Origin: Streptomyces qinglanensis
GTDB lineage: Bacteria; Actinomycetota; Actinomycetes; Streptomycetales; Streptomycetaceae
Direction: 5' to 3'
Assembly (NCBI RefSeq): GCF_900111245.1
Contig: NZ_FOGO01000014.1
Location: 1-64,000 of the forward strand
Length of the DNA stretch: 64,000 nt
Below are positions 1-8,326 of the stretch, piece after piece. The notes beneath the pieces are model-generated. The model did not search any database. It was not told where the DNA came from and saw only the letters and a program-made list of their open reading frames with translations. Each line of letters starts with the position of its first letter. The stretch's first letter is position 1. A program made the position numbers and the translations under genes.

Positions 1-344
1 AGGGCGAGGGCAAGGGCAAGTACGCGGACAACCTCGACGGCTGGATCCGCGAGGCCCGCGCCGTCATGGCCAAGCACGACATCCCCGGCAGCTACGACGG
101 CATCAAGCGCAACATCATCCGCGAATCCGCAGGCGACCCCGACGCCGTCAACGACTGGGACATCAACGCCCAGAAGGGCATCCCCTCCAAGGGACTCCTC
201 CAGGTCATCCAGCCCACCTTCGACCAGTACCACGTCAAGGGCACCCCCGACGACCTCACCGACCCCGTCGCCAACATCGTCGCCGCCTGCAACTACGCCG
301 CCGACCGCTACGGCAGCATGGACAACGTCGACTCCGCCTACTGA
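1..344 (+). CDS. Lytic transglycosylase (SLT domain), C-terminal fragment
   Basis: The reading frame is open from the left edge of the window, so only the C-terminal ~113 residues are visible; the true start lies outside. The fragment has the core of a soluble-lytic-transglycosylase fold: a catalytic-type Glu in 'IIRESAG', then 'SKGLLQVIQPTF', the usual sG-L-x-Q-v-x-p-T-F signature, and a closing 'NIVAACNYAADRYGS' helix. The family cleaves peptidoglycan glycan strands to 1,6-anhydroMurNAc products outside the membrane. Streptomyces encode many secreted proteins ending this way. Any signal peptide would be upstream of the window. A strong hairpin follows about 80 nt after the stop codon. Confidence 0.85.
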   Translation, partial: GEGKGKYADNLDGWIREARAVMAKHDIPGSYDGIKRNIIRESAGDPDAVNDWDINAQKGIPSKGLLQVIQPTFDQYHVKGTPDDLTDPVANIVAACNYAADRYGSMDNVDSAY

Positions 345-427
345 CAACACCCCCCCACACACGCCCACAGGCACACTGGCACCACACCAGCACCACCGCC
401 ACACCAGCACCACCGCCACACCCCCCC

Positions 428-466
428 AGGGAGCGGGCGGGAGGAACCCCCTCCCACCCGCTCCCT
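428..466 (+). terminator. Hairpin terminator after the transglycosylase
   Basis: Two 17-nt arms (428-444 and 450-466) are complementary except for one mismatch, around a 5-nt loop. There is no long T tract, which is usual for Streptomyces terminators. It lies between the transglycosylase stop and the next promoter. Just upstream (about 383-418) an 18-bp CAC/CCG-rich unit is repeated twice. Confidence 0.65.
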
Positions 467-589
467 CGCATGTCCGCTCGTCTGTTCTGTGGAGTATTCG
501 GCTCATCAGGTGGGGATGCCTGAAATGCCCGTCACTGCACTGCTGTTGCGGGTGGACGCTATCGCTCTCACGAGAAGAGGCCGCACACG

Positions 590-1057
590 ATGAGCGCAAC
601 ATTCCGCCTCCGTCCCGCCGTTGCCGGTGTCCTGGCCGTGGGCCTGATCGGTGCAGCGGCCGCGACCGCGGCCGCGACCGGCCCCGGGATCGGGCACGGG
701 GGGAACGGGAACGGAGCCGACCCCGGAACCGGGAGTGCGACGGTGAGCACGGCGCCGAGCACGCCCGGCGGTCCCTCGGCGGCGGCCAGGACCAACACCG
801 TGACGGCCGACCGGGAACGGGTGCGGCAGTGGGAGGAGTTCCGGCTGCACGGGAAGGTGACCGGAATCAAGGCGGGGACGGCCGTGCGTCTCCAGCAGAT
901 GCAGCACGGATCGTGGAAGACGCTGCCTGCTGAGTCGGTCGTCAACCGGTCGCTGGACTACTCGATGCGCGTCAAGCTCGGTATCAGGGGCGTGAACCGG
1001 GTCCGGACGGTGGTCGCGGGCCAGCCCTCCGCGCCGGTGACGGTGACCGTCCGCTGA
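590..1057 (+). CDS. Small secreted protein of unknown function
   Basis: The protein is 155 residues. It begins with a short basic segment and an alanine-rich hydrophobic stretch ending about residue 30, which looks like a Sec signal peptide; no lipobox Cys was seen. A Gly/Thr/Pro-rich linker follows, then a ~85-residue domain (from 'VTADRERVRQWEEF') rich in alternating beta residues and ending '...APVTVTVR', resembling the Ig-like or beta-sandwich folds of actinobacterial exported proteins. An AAGAGG ribosome site lies about 9 nt before the ATG. The gene appears monocistronic. I do not recognise a specific family; function is unknown. Confidence 0.7.
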   Translation: MSATFRLRPAVAGVLAVGLIGAAAATAAATGPGIGHGGNGNGADPGTGSATVSTAPSTPGGPSAAARTNTVTADRERVRQWEEFRLHGKVTGIKAGTAVRLQQMQHGSWKTLPAESVVNRSLDYSMRVKLGIRGVNRVRTVVAGQPSAPVTVTVR

Positions 1058-1263
1058 GCGAAGCGCTCGGCAGAGACCGGGCGGAGCGCCGCACGGAGGC
1101 CGGGTGGAGGGTGGGCGCGCCGGGCCCGGCGGGGCGCGGTCCGGAGAGGCGGACCGCGGGACGTCGACCGTCCCTCCGCCCGGCCCGGGGTGTAGCCAGC
1201 ACCACCCCGGATCCGGGCCCCAGCGGTATGGGAACGGCTCCGCTGCCCGGCGACAGTGGATCC

Positions 1264-1914
1264 ATGGCGACGATGACAACGCAGGTGCAGCAGGGACCGG
1301 ACTCCTTCCCCCGTCGGCGGGGACGCTTCGGCCAGCAGGTGGGCTATCTGCTCTCCGGGCTGCCGCTGGGCATCGCCGCCTTCGTGCTGATGGTGACCGG
1401 GTTCGCGCTCGGCGTCTCGACGCTCGTCCTCGTCGTCGGGGTGCCGGTGCTGGCCGGGACGCTGTCCGTGGCCCGCTTCCTGGCGCGGGTGGAGGCGGAG
1501 CAGATCGCCGCCGTCACCGGCCGTCCGCTGCCCGCCCGTCCGGGCGGGGCGGCGGAGGGTGCGGGGCGCGGGGGCAGCCGGTGGAAGGGGGTGGCGGACC
1601 CGCAGGCGTGGCGGGACCTGGTGCACGCGGTGCTGGTCTTCCCGGTGCGGGTGGCGACCTTCTCGTTCACGCTGACCTGGCTGGTGGGCGGGGTCGGCGG
1701 GCTCACCTACGGCCTGTGGTCCTGGTCGATCCCCCGTGGTGAGGAGGACGGGCTGATGGAGCTGGCCTTCGGGCTGGACGGGCGCGGACCCGACATCGCC
1801 TTCAACACCGCGCTCGGTGTGTTCTTCCTGCTCACAGCGGTTCCGATGGTCCGGGGGCTGACCGTGGCGCAGGCGGGGCTGGGCCGGGTGCTGCTCCGTC
1901 GCGAGCGGCTGTGA
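1264..1914 (+). CDS. Putative-sensor-domain membrane protein
   Basis: The 216-residue product starts at the ATG at 1264 ('MATMTTQVQQG'); an in-frame ATG at 1228 is possible and neither has a clear ribosome site. Two hydrophobic hairpins ('VGYLLSGLPLGIAAFVLM', 'LVLVVGVPVLAG' and later 'LVHAVLVFPVRVATFSF') followed by a C-terminal membrane pair match the actinobacterial 'putative sensor' domain (PF13796 type), normally fused to a histidine kinase. Here the domain stands alone and no kinase or response regulator follows, so it may be an accessory or ligand-sensing membrane protein. Family assignment is good; role is unknown. Confidence 0.75.
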   Translation: MATMTTQVQQGPDSFPRRRGRFGQQVGYLLSGLPLGIAAFVLMVTGFALGVSTLVLVVGVPVLAGTLSVARFLARVEAEQIAAVTGRPLPARPGGAAEGAGRGGSRWKGVADPQAWRDLVHAVLVFPVRVATFSFTLTWLVGGVGGLTYGLWSWSIPRGEEDGLMELAFGLDGRGPDIAFNTALGVFFLLTAVPMVRGLTVAQAGLGRVLLRRERL

Positions 1915-2129
1915 CCCGGAGGCCGGGCCGGGGGCCCGGGGCGGGGGCCCGGGGCTTCCCGAGCGGCGAGTCGGCCGGAATGCTGCCATCCTGAGGCGGT
2001 GGGTGGCTGTGAGGAGCGGGTGCGTCCCGCGGCGGCGGCCGCACGGTCGACGGCGGGTGGCGGCTGCGCGCCCGCCCGCCGGTGCAGCACCCCGGATCCA
2101 GCACACGCCTCGTGCTTCGGAGGTTCCGC

Positions 2130-2930
2130 ATGCTGACGACCGACTTCGTTCCCGGCACTCCCGACTGGCTGGACCTCGGCGCGCCCGATGTGGACGCCGC
2201 CGTCGCCTTCTACACCAGCGTCTTCGACTGGCAGTTCCAGTCGGCGGGCCCGGAGGCCGGGGGATACGGCTTCTTCCAGCGCGACGGCCGGACCGCCGCC
2301 GCGGTCGGCCCGCTGATGGAGGACGGCGGAAGTCCCGCGTGGACGACGTACTTCCACACCCGGGACGCGGACGCGGTGCGGGCCCTGGTGGAGGAGGCGG
2401 GTGGCACGGTACGGGTCGCGCCGATGGACGTGTTCACGGCGGGCCGGCTGGCGCAGTTCACGGATCCCACCGGCGCCGACTTCGCCGTGTGGGAGCCGAA
2501 GGACACGGGTGGACTGGAAGTGCTCATGGAGCCGGAGACGCTGTGCTGGACGGAGCTGTACACGACGGACGCGGCGGCGGCGAAGCGCTTCTACACGGCG
2601 GTTTTCTCATGGACCTACGAGGACATGTCGATGGGTGACGACCTGGTCTACTCGGTGGTCTCGGCGCCCGGTGGCGGTACGGAGGGCGACACCGGGCAGG
2701 GCGGGATCATGCAGCTCCCGCAGGAGAACCTGAGCGCCGGGTCGACCTCGGAGTGGCACCCCTACTTCGCCACCGAGGACTGCGACGCGACGTGCGGGCG
2801 GGCGACCGGCGCCGGCGCGAAGGTGCTGATCCCGCCGACGGACGTGCCGGGTGTGGGCCGCCTCGCGATGCTCAAGGATCCGGCCGGTGCGCCGTTCGCC
2901 CTGATCAAGGGAGACCCGGACATGAGGTGA
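2130..2930 (+). CDS. VOC family protein with two glyoxalase-like domains
   Basis: This 266-residue protein starts at the ATG at 2130, chosen because GGAGG sits 6 nt upstream. It contains two tandem VOC modules, roughly residues 8-125 and 135-262, each with the paired pattern 'AV-AFYTSVFDW' / 'AAAKRFYTAVFSW' and closing 'DPTGADFAVWEP' / 'DPAGAPFALIKG'. VOC proteins are small metal-binding enzymes or resistance proteins (glyoxalase, dioxygenase, bleomycin-binding). This subgroup in Streptomyces is usually annotated only as 'VOC family', so a substrate cannot be given. It is convergent with murP and ends before two strong hairpins. Confidence 0.88.
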   Translation: MLTTDFVPGTPDWLDLGAPDVDAAVAFYTSVFDWQFQSAGPEAGGYGFFQRDGRTAAAVGPLMEDGGSPAWTTYFHTRDADAVRALVEEAGGTVRVAPMDVFTAGRLAQFTDPTGADFAVWEPKDTGGLEVLMEPETLCWTELYTTDAAAAKRFYTAVFSWTYEDMSMGDDLVYSVVSAPGGGTEGDTGQGGIMQLPQENLSAGSTSEWHPYFATEDCDATCGRATGAGAKVLIPPTDVPGVGRLAMLKDPAGAPFALIKGDPDMR

Positions 2931-2952
2931 CGCTTCCGGCCCTCCACGGTGT

Positions 2953-3037
2953 CCCCGCGGCGGCGTTGCCGCGGGGAGCGTGCACCGCAACCCGCCGCTG
3001 CGGCGGTGGGGGACGGCGCTGCGTCCCCCACCGCCGC
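2953..3037. terminator. Two tandem hairpins between convergent VOC and murP genes
   Basis: The first hairpin has 9-bp arms at 2953-2961 and 2968-2976. The second has perfect 16-bp arms at 3000-3015 and 3022-3037 with a 6-nt loop. Both lie between convergent stop codons (2930 and 3094) and read as hairpins on either strand, so this is a likely bidirectional terminator. Confidence 0.75.
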
Positions 3038-3093
3038 CGGGTGTTGCGGGAGGCGGCGGATCCCGAGGCGGGCGGGCGTGATCCGGGCTCCCG

Positions 3094-4689
3094 TCAGACG
3101 AGCGAGCCGCCGCCTCCCGCGGGCGCGGGGGCCGGACCCGGGTCCGGGCCGGGGTCCGGGGCGCCGGACGGCGGGGGTTCGGGCGAGGGCCCGCCCGCGG
3201 CGGCGGGTGCCTGGGCCACCGCGGGCGCGTTCAGTTCGGTCAGCATCTGCTTGCTGAACCCGAAGAAGTAGGTGGCCACGAAGCCGACCAGATAGCCGGC
3301 GGCCAGCCCGAGCGCGTAGATCAGGGCGATGCCGCCCAGGCTGTGGTTGCCCTTGAGGAGAGGGAAGAGCGCCCAGCCGGAGGGGCCGATCGCGGTGGAG
3401 CCGACCGAGGTGCCCAACTGGTAGAAGAGGCCCACCACCCCGCCGCCGAAGGCCCCGCCCACGCACGCCGTGATGAAGGGGCGGCCCAGCGGTAGCGAGA
3501 CCCCGTAGATCAGCGGTTCCCCCACGCCCAGGAACCCCGCGGGGAGGGCCGAGCGGATGGTGCTGCGGATCGAGGTGTTGCGGTGCAGCCGCAGGTAGAT
3601 GGCGATCGCGGCGCCGACCTGCCCGGCGCCCGCCATCGCGAGGATGGGCAGCAGCACGGTGTAGCCGCTCTGCTCGATCAGCGTCGTGTGGATGGGGATG
3701 AGCGCCTGGTGCAGGCCCAGCATCACCAGCGGCAGGAACAGTCCGCCCAGCACGAATCCGGCCACGGCCCCGCCGTGCTGGAGCAGCCAGTCGGCCAGAT
3801 GTCCGATCCCGGTGGCGATCTCGCCGCACACGTACATCAGCCCGAACAGCGTGACCAGCCCCGCGACCAGCACCGTCACCGTCGGCGTGACCAGCACGTC
3901 GACGGCGGACGGCACGAAGCGGCGGCACCCCTTCTCCACGTACACCGCCAGCAGCGCCGCGAACAGTGCGCCCAGCACACCGCCCTGACCCGGGGCCAGC
4001 TTCTGGCCGAACGCCGAGACCTCCGCCACCCCGGGGAAGACGATGACGGCCGCGGCCGCACCGCCCAGCACCGGCGTCCCGCCGAACTCCCGCGCGGTGT
4101 TCAGCCCGACGAACACGGCGATCAGCGACATGAAGCCGCTGGCGATGGCCGCCAGCGCGGGGGTGAGCGACGGGAGCCAGCCCGCGTTGGTGAACAGTCC
4201 GTTGAGTCCGGCGACGATGCCGCAGCCGATCAGCGCCGGGATGAGCGGGACGAAGATGTTGGCGATACGGCGCAGCATCAGCTTCACCGGTGTCGCGTTC
4301 TTCTCCTTGCGCGCGGCGCGGAGCGCGGCGCCCTCGGCCGCCAGGTCGGCGGCCGTCCGGCCGGCGCCCGCCGGGGCGGGTTCCGGGGCCGCCGACCGGT
4401 CCGGTGCCGCCTGTACGAGTGCCTCGAACTCCGGTGTGATCCGGGCGACTTTGCCCGGACCGAGCACGATCTGGTACGTGTCGTCCTCCACCACGCCCAG
4501 CACGCCCGGGAGCGCCCTGAGGGGCCCGTCCTGGACGAGGGAGCGGTCGGCCAGGCCGAGCCGCATCCGGGTCATGCAGTGGCTGACGGAGGTGACGTTC
4601 GCGGCGCCTCCCACCAGGGGGAGGATCGCCTCGGCGAGCTGTCTGCCGGGGTTGTCGTCAGGGGTGCTTCGGGCGCTGTGTGTGCTCAT
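3094..4689 (-). CDS. murP: PTS EIIBC permease for N-acetylmuramic acid (MurP-like)
   Basis: The 531-residue membrane protein has an N-terminal EIIB domain (about 10-95) with the phosphorylatable Cys38 in 'SHCMTRMRLGL' and an EIIC domain from about residue 130 with around ten hydrophobic segments and the signatures 'MAGAGQVGAAIAIYLR' and 'GFLGVGEPLIYGVSLP'. These closely match E. coli MurP, which imports and 6-phosphorylates MurNAc. murQ and a MurR-type regulator lie directly upstream on the same strand, which supports the substrate. No EIIA domain is present, so phosphate must come from an EIIA encoded elsewhere. The Pro/Gly-rich C-terminal tail is low complexity. Confidence 0.88.
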   Translation of the reverse strand: MSTHSARSTPDDNPGRQLAEAILPLVGGAANVTSVSHCMTRMRLGLADRSLVQDGPLRALPGVLGVVEDDTYQIVLGPGKVARITPEFEALVQAAPDRSAAPEPAPAGAGRTAADLAAEGAALRAARKEKNATPVKLMLRRIANIFVPLIPALIGCGIVAGLNGLFTNAGWLPSLTPALAAIASGFMSLIAVFVGLNTAREFGGTPVLGGAAAAVIVFPGVAEVSAFGQKLAPGQGGVLGALFAALLAVYVEKGCRRFVPSAVDVLVTPTVTVLVAGLVTLFGLMYVCGEIATGIGHLADWLLQHGGAVAGFVLGGLFLPLVMLGLHQALIPIHTTLIEQSGYTVLLPILAMAGAGQVGAAIAIYLRLHRNTSIRSTIRSALPAGFLGVGEPLIYGVSLPLGRPFITACVGGAFGGGVVGLFYQLGTSVGSTAIGPSGWALFPLLKGNHSLGGIALIYALGLAAGYLVGFVATYFFGFSKQMLTELNAPAVAQAPAAAGGPSPEPPPSGAPDPGPDPGPAPAPAGGGGSLV

Positions 4690-4772
4690 GGTGCGGTCGC
4701 TCTTCTTCGAGTGGTGCCATGGTCGTTCGGTCGGGTGGTGTCCTGATCGGTCGGTGTCGTGCGGGGTGGTGC

Positions 4773-4820
4773 GGTGCCGTGCCGAGTGGTGCCGTGCCGA
4801 GTGGTGCCGTGCGGTGCGGG
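4773..4820. repeat. 15-bp tandem repeat in the murQ-murP spacer
   Basis: The unit GCCGAGTGGTGCCGT occurs at 4781-4795 and 4796-4810, with partial copies on both sides. It fills much of the 153-nt spacer between murQ and murP. No gene is seen in it; function is unknown. Confidence 0.6.
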
Positions 4821-4842
4821 GGCAGTGGCCGGGGGCGCGCGG

Positions 4843-6003
4843 CTACCCCGCGGTCGAGTCGGGGTCGGAGGCTGTGCCGGTGGGGCTGCCGGTTCCGTTG
4901 CCGGTCCGGGTCCCGTTGCCGTGCGCACCGGCGGCGGACCGGAGTGCGGCGCGCAGATGTCCGTGCGAGGCGGTGAGCAGGCGGTCCGCTTCCGGTGCCG
5001 GGACACCGCCGAGGATGGTCAGGATCGCGGCCTTGACCTCGCCGTCGGTGGCCGTCAGCGCCGCCTCGATCTCCTCGTCAGGCGCTCCGGTCGCCAGCTC
5101 GACGATGCGCCGCGAGCGGGCCCGCAGCTTCTCGTTCGAGGCGCGCAGGTCCACCATCAGGTTTCCGTAGGTCTTGCCGAGCCGGATCATCGTGAGGGTG
5201 GAGAGCATGTTGAGCACGAGCTTCTGCGCCGTACCGGCCTTGAGCCGGGTGGAGCCGGTCAGCAGTTCGGGCCCGACCACGACCTCGATGCCGTGCTCGG
5301 CGGCCGCGCCGAGCGCCGAGTCCGCGTTGCAGGCCAGTCCGACGGTGAGCGCTCCGCGGGAGCGCGCGTACTCGACGGCGCCGACGGCGAAGGGCGTCCG
5401 CCCGGAGGCGGAGATCCCCACCACCGTGTCGTCCGCCGTCACCTCCAGCGCCGCCAGATCGGCCGCCGCCGCCTCGGCGCTGTCCTCGGCGCCCTCGACC
5501 GAGTTCACCATCGCGCCGGGGCCACCCGCGATCAGGCCGGTGACCTGTCCCGGGGCCGTGTTGAAGGTCGGCGGGCACTCGCTGGCGTCCAGCACCCCCA
5601 TGCGCCCTGCCGTACCGGCACCCGCGTAGAGGAGGCGGCCGCCGCGTGCCATCCGCTCGGCGATGCCGTCGATCGCCTCGGCGATCACGGGCAGTTGCGC
5701 CGCGACGGCGGTGGGGACGGTGCTGTCCTCGCCGTTCATGATCCTGGCGATCTCCAGCGTGGGCAGTTGGTCGATCTCCGCCAGCTCGCTGCGGAACGCC
5801 TCGGTGGTGAGGGTGCTCAACTGCCGGCGCAGCTCGTCGTGACGCGAGCGCCCGGCCCTGGAGTCCGGACCGGGGTCCGCCGGACCGGCGGCCTCCGAGC
5901 CGGCGGACTGCGGTCCGGCGGATTCCGGACCGGCGGACTGCGGTGCGGCGGGGTGCGGGGCACCGGTCCGGGATGCGGTGGTCTGTGACTGCGAGGTGGT
6001 CAT
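4843..6003 (-). CDS. murQ: N-acetylmuramic acid 6-phosphate etherase
   Basis: MurQ cleaves the D-lactyl ether of MurNAc-6-phosphate to give GlcNAc-6-phosphate, linking cell-wall recycling to amino-sugar metabolism. The 386-residue product contains the SIS fold with 'LLYAGAGTAGRMGVLDASECPPTF'-type active-site loops (catalytic-type Glu in DASE), 'VVGISASGRTPFAVGAVEYA' and a C-terminal UBA-like helical part. The family is normally about 300 residues; the extra ~60 residues are a low-complexity Pro/Ala/Ser N-terminus made of 'QSAGPESAG'-type repeats, so the true start may be further in (for example near residues 55-60). It sits between murR and murP in the same direction. Confidence 0.93.
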   Translation of the reverse strand: MTTSQSQTTASRTGAPHPAAPQSAGPESAGPQSAGSEAAGPADPGPDSRAGRSRHDELRRQLSTLTTEAFRSELAEIDQLPTLEIARIMNGEDSTVPTAVAAQLPVIAEAIDGIAERMARGGRLLYAGAGTAGRMGVLDASECPPTFNTAPGQVTGLIAGGPGAMVNSVEGAEDSAEAAAADLAALEVTADDTVVGISASGRTPFAVGAVEYARSRGALTVGLACNADSALGAAAEHGIEVVVGPELLTGSTRLKAGTAQKLVLNMLSTLTMIRLGKTYGNLMVDLRASNEKLRARSRRIVELATGAPDEEIEAALTATDGEVKAAILTILGGVPAPEADRLLTASHGHLRAALRSAAGAHGNGTRTGNGTGSPTGTASDPDSTAG

Positions 6004-6099
6004 CGGGGAGCGGCTTTCTGTGGCTCGGGGCGGCGGGCCCCGGTGGCCGCGGAGCGGTGGGTGCGGCCGGTGGGCCCGCTGGTCGGCGGTCGGCGGGTG

Positions 6100-6215
6100 C
6101 CGTCGGCAGCGGGCTGCCGACGGTGCGGGGCCCGGTGGCGCGCCGCCGGGGGACGGGACTGCGCGGCGGACGTGCCTGGGCCCGCCCCAGCGGTCGGCCG
6201 GGTCCGGCCGACCGC
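6100..6215 (-). terminator. Two hairpins in the murR-murQ gap (possible partial terminator)
   Basis: Perfect 12-bp arms at 6190-6201 and 6204-6215 form a hairpin just after the murR stop codon. A second hairpin with 10-bp arms at 6100-6109 and 6114-6123 has a CGGG loop. They could terminate or attenuate transcription from murR into murQ-murP, or stabilise processed mRNA. No T tract is present. Confidence 0.5.
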
Positions 6216-6222
6216 GGAGGCG

Positions 6223-7236
6223 TCAGCGGGTGCGCTGCCTGGGGGAGTGGCGGTGCGCCAGCGCTTCGTAGGAGGCGGAGAGCGCGGGCGCCGCCGTCTC
6301 GTACGTACGCTGCGCGACCCCTATGAACAGACAGTCCACGACGAGGAGCTGGCTCGTCCTGCTGGACATCGCCGCCGGGCGCAGCTCGCTCTCGCGGGCC
6401 GTGGAGGTGGTCAGTACGTGGTCGGCGTACTGGGCCACCTCGCCGTCCGGCCGGCCGGTGATCGCGATGGTGGTCGCCCCCTGGTCGAAGGCGACCCGCA
6501 GCGGCTCGATGACGTCCACCGTCCGCCCCGAATGGGTGATGGCCAGCGCGACGTCGCCCGCCCGCATCTGGACGGCGTTGGTGACGGCCAGATGGGGGTC
6601 GACATGGCTGTGCGCCACCATCCCGATGCGCAGCAGCTTCTGCGCCAGGTCCTGGCTGACCAGCCCCGAGGCGCCGACGCCGTACACGTCGACACGCCGG
6701 GCCGCCGCCATCGCCGCGACCGCCGCCTCGACCTGCGCGACGTCCAGCGCCGCCGCGGTGTCGGCGAGGGTCTGCTGCTCGTCGAGCGCCAGCTTGGCGA
6801 CGACGTCGGCGATCGGATCGTCGACGACGATGTCCGCCGTGACGGCGGGGGCCGCGCCGGACTCCTGCTGTGCCGCGAGCCCCGCGAGGGCGAGGCGCAG
6901 ATCGCGATAGCCGGGATAGCCCAGCAGCCGGGAGGTGCGGACGACCGTGGCCTCGCTGGTGCCGGTGCGCTCGGCCAGCCCGGTGACGGTGAGCTGTGCG
7001 CACCCCGCCGGATCGTGGGCGACCGCCTCGGCCACCCGCTGCATGGAGCGCGTCATCGAGGGTGCCATCGTGCGGACCTTGGCCGCGAGGGCCGTGGGTC
7101 CCGGTCGGTTGGCTGTCCGGGAGGGGACGCTGCCGTCGGCGTCGCCCGCTGACCGGGGGGCCGGGGGCTGGGTGCCCGGCCTGGCCGTCCGGCGTCCCGG
7201 ACGGAAGGCGAAATTTTCCTTCAGGTCGCTGCTCAC
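6223..7236 (-). CDS. murR: RpiR/MurR-family regulator with SIS sugar-binding domain
   Basis: The 337-residue regulator has an RpiR-type helix-turn-helix (about 50-130, 'LAERTGTSEATVVRTSRLLGY') and a C-terminal SIS domain ('RVDVYGVGASGLVSQDLAQKL', 'AITHSGRTVDVIEPL') that binds phosphosugars. In E. coli, MurR represses murQP and responds to MurNAc-6-phosphate; the same role is inferred here from its position upstream of murQ-murP. The GTG start at 7236 has no ribosome site but lies 6 nt after a -10 box, so translation is probably leaderless. Codons 5-9 (Leu-Lys-Glu-Asn-Phe) are strikingly AT-rich and form part of a palindrome. Confidence 0.88.
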   Translation of the reverse strand: MSSDLKENFAFRPGRRTARPGTQPPAPRSAGDADGSVPSRTANRPGPTALAAKVRTMAPSMTRSMQRVAEAVAHDPAGCAQLTVTGLAERTGTSEATVVRTSRLLGYPGYRDLRLALAGLAAQQESGAAPAVTADIVVDDPIADVVAKLALDEQQTLADTAAALDVAQVEAAVAAMAAARRVDVYGVGASGLVSQDLAQKLLRIGMVAHSHVDPHLAVTNAVQMRAGDVALAITHSGRTVDVIEPLRVAFDQGATTIAITGRPDGEVAQYADHVLTTSTARESELRPAAMSSRTSQLLVVDCLFIGVAQRTYETAAPALSASYEALAHRHSPRQRTR

Positions 7237-7271
7237 AGACGGAAGATATTTTCATATCGACACCCAGTCAA
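7210..7271 (-). promoter_or_regulatory. murR promoter with candidate operator palindromes
   Basis: On the minus strand TTGACT (7266-7271) and TATCTT (7243-7248) are separated by exactly 17 nt, and the GTG start follows 6 nt later, which fits a leaderless mRNA. Overlapping the -10 region is GATAT-TTTC-ATATC (7245-7258) and the near-palindrome GAAGATATTTTC (7242-7253). A further 9-bp palindrome GAAATTTTC (7210-7218) lies inside the first codons. These are candidate MurR autoregulatory sites; protein binding is inferred. Confidence 0.7.
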
Positions 7272-7328
7272 TGCTCGACGCGGCACGAACGTGTGATCCC
7301 TCCGCGCGTGCAGTGGTGCAATGGAGGT

Positions 7329-7844
7329 ATGGAACCGAAGGAACCCGCATCCGACTCGGGACCCCCGGAAGAGGGAGCGCCCGGCGGCGCCTCCCACGAC
7401 GCGGGCCGTGAGCGGGAGCCCCGCGAGGAGCACCGCGACGCGCCCCGCGAGGAGCCTCGCGAGGCGCCCCGGCCGGGCGACCGCCGTCAGGATCCGCTGG
7501 AGCGGTCGCTGCACGCGGCCCGCGCGTTGATCCTCGCCGATCTGGAGGCGAGCGACGTCGCGCACGCCGACATCGTCTCGCTGGTCGAGGAGGCGGTCTC
7601 GCACCGCCGCTGGTGGGTCGGCGAGTGGCCGGAGGGCGCGGCGTTCGTGGACGGCCTGGTCGCCCAGGACGTGCAGGACGCGCTGCTCGAACGGTACGGG
7701 CGCTGGCCCGTCTGCCCGGTGTGCGTCGGCTCCGATCCGCACGCGCTCGACGTCGAACCCGAACTGGGCGAGGAGCCGCACTGGGTGTGCGCCGCCACCT
7801 CCACGGTGGTGGCCCGGGTGGGTTCGCTGGGCAGCAAGCTGTGA
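7329..7844 (+). CDS. Conserved hypothetical protein, precedes DUF4031 gene
   Basis: The start at 7329 is set by GGAGG 5 nt upstream. The 171-residue protein has a charged Glu/Arg/Pro-rich first third and then a folded-looking domain with 'LVEEAVSHRRWWVGEWPEGAAFVDGLVAQDVQDALLERYGRWP'-type segments and a CPVC pair followed by 'WVCAATSTVVARVGSL', suggesting a small metal-binding or structural site. It is followed after 70 nt by the DUF4031 gene in the same direction and is divergent from murR. I recognise it as a Streptomyces conserved hypothetical; the function is unknown. Confidence 0.75.
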   Translation: MEPKEPASDSGPPEEGAPGGASHDAGREREPREEHRDAPREEPREAPRPGDRRQDPLERSLHAARALILADLEASDVAHADIVSLVEEAVSHRRWWVGEWPEGAAFVDGLVAQDVQDALLERYGRWPVCPVCVGSDPHALDVEPELGEEPHWVCAATSTVVARVGSLGSKL

Positions 7845-7914
7845 GCGCGGGCGCGGGCGCGGTTGCGGGCGCGGTTGCGGTTGCGGCCCTCGGCGCGGGC
7901 TCGGGACCCGGTCG

Positions 7915-8172
7915 GTGACCGTCTACATCGACCCGCCGATCTGGCCGGGGCACGGCCGGATGTGGTCGCACGTGGTCAGCGACCTCTCGTACGAGGAGCT
8001 GCACGTGTTCGCGGCGGGCATCGGATGCCCGCCGCGCGCCTTCGACCGCGACCACTACGACGTGCCCTCGACGCTGTACGAGACCGCGGTGGGCGCCGGA
8101 GCCGTCCCGGTCGGCTCCAAGGAACTGCTCCAGCGGCTCACGGCCGCGGGCCTCCGGCGCCGCAAGCGCTGA
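7915..8172 (+). CDS. DUF4031 domain protein
   Basis: This 85-residue protein begins with a GTG and reads 'MTVYIDPPIWPGHGRMWSH', the hallmark of DUF4031, a small actinobacterial and proteobacterial family. It includes the conserved 'FDRDHYDVPSTLYE' segment with clustered acidic and His residues that could coordinate metal. The function of the family is not established. The gene follows the preceding hypothetical, separated by a GCGGGC/GCGGTT repeat stretch, and converges on the MFS exporter gene. Confidence 0.88.
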   Translation: MTVYIDPPIWPGHGRMWSHVVSDLSYEELHVFAAGIGCPPRAFDRDHYDVPSTLYETAVGAGAVPVGSKELLQRLTAAGLRRRKR

Positions 8173-8306
8173 CCCGCGGGGCTCCCAGCGACGGCCGGCA
8201 GCCACGACCACGGCTCCCGCATCCGCGGCTTCCGCGGTCGCGGGCCCCGCATCCGTGCTGCCCCCGCGCTGCCCCGCGGCGAAGCCTGCCCCCCCCCGCG
8301 GAGCTT

Positions 8307-8326
8307 CCCGGGTGTCTATACCCGGG
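8307..8326. terminator. Hairpin overlapping the exporter stop codon
   Basis: CCCGGGT (8307-8313) and ACCCGGG (8320-8326) form a 7-bp stem with a 6-nt loop containing the stop codon of the minus-strand MFS gene. It sits between convergent genes and may end transcription, but it is short. Confidence 0.4.
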
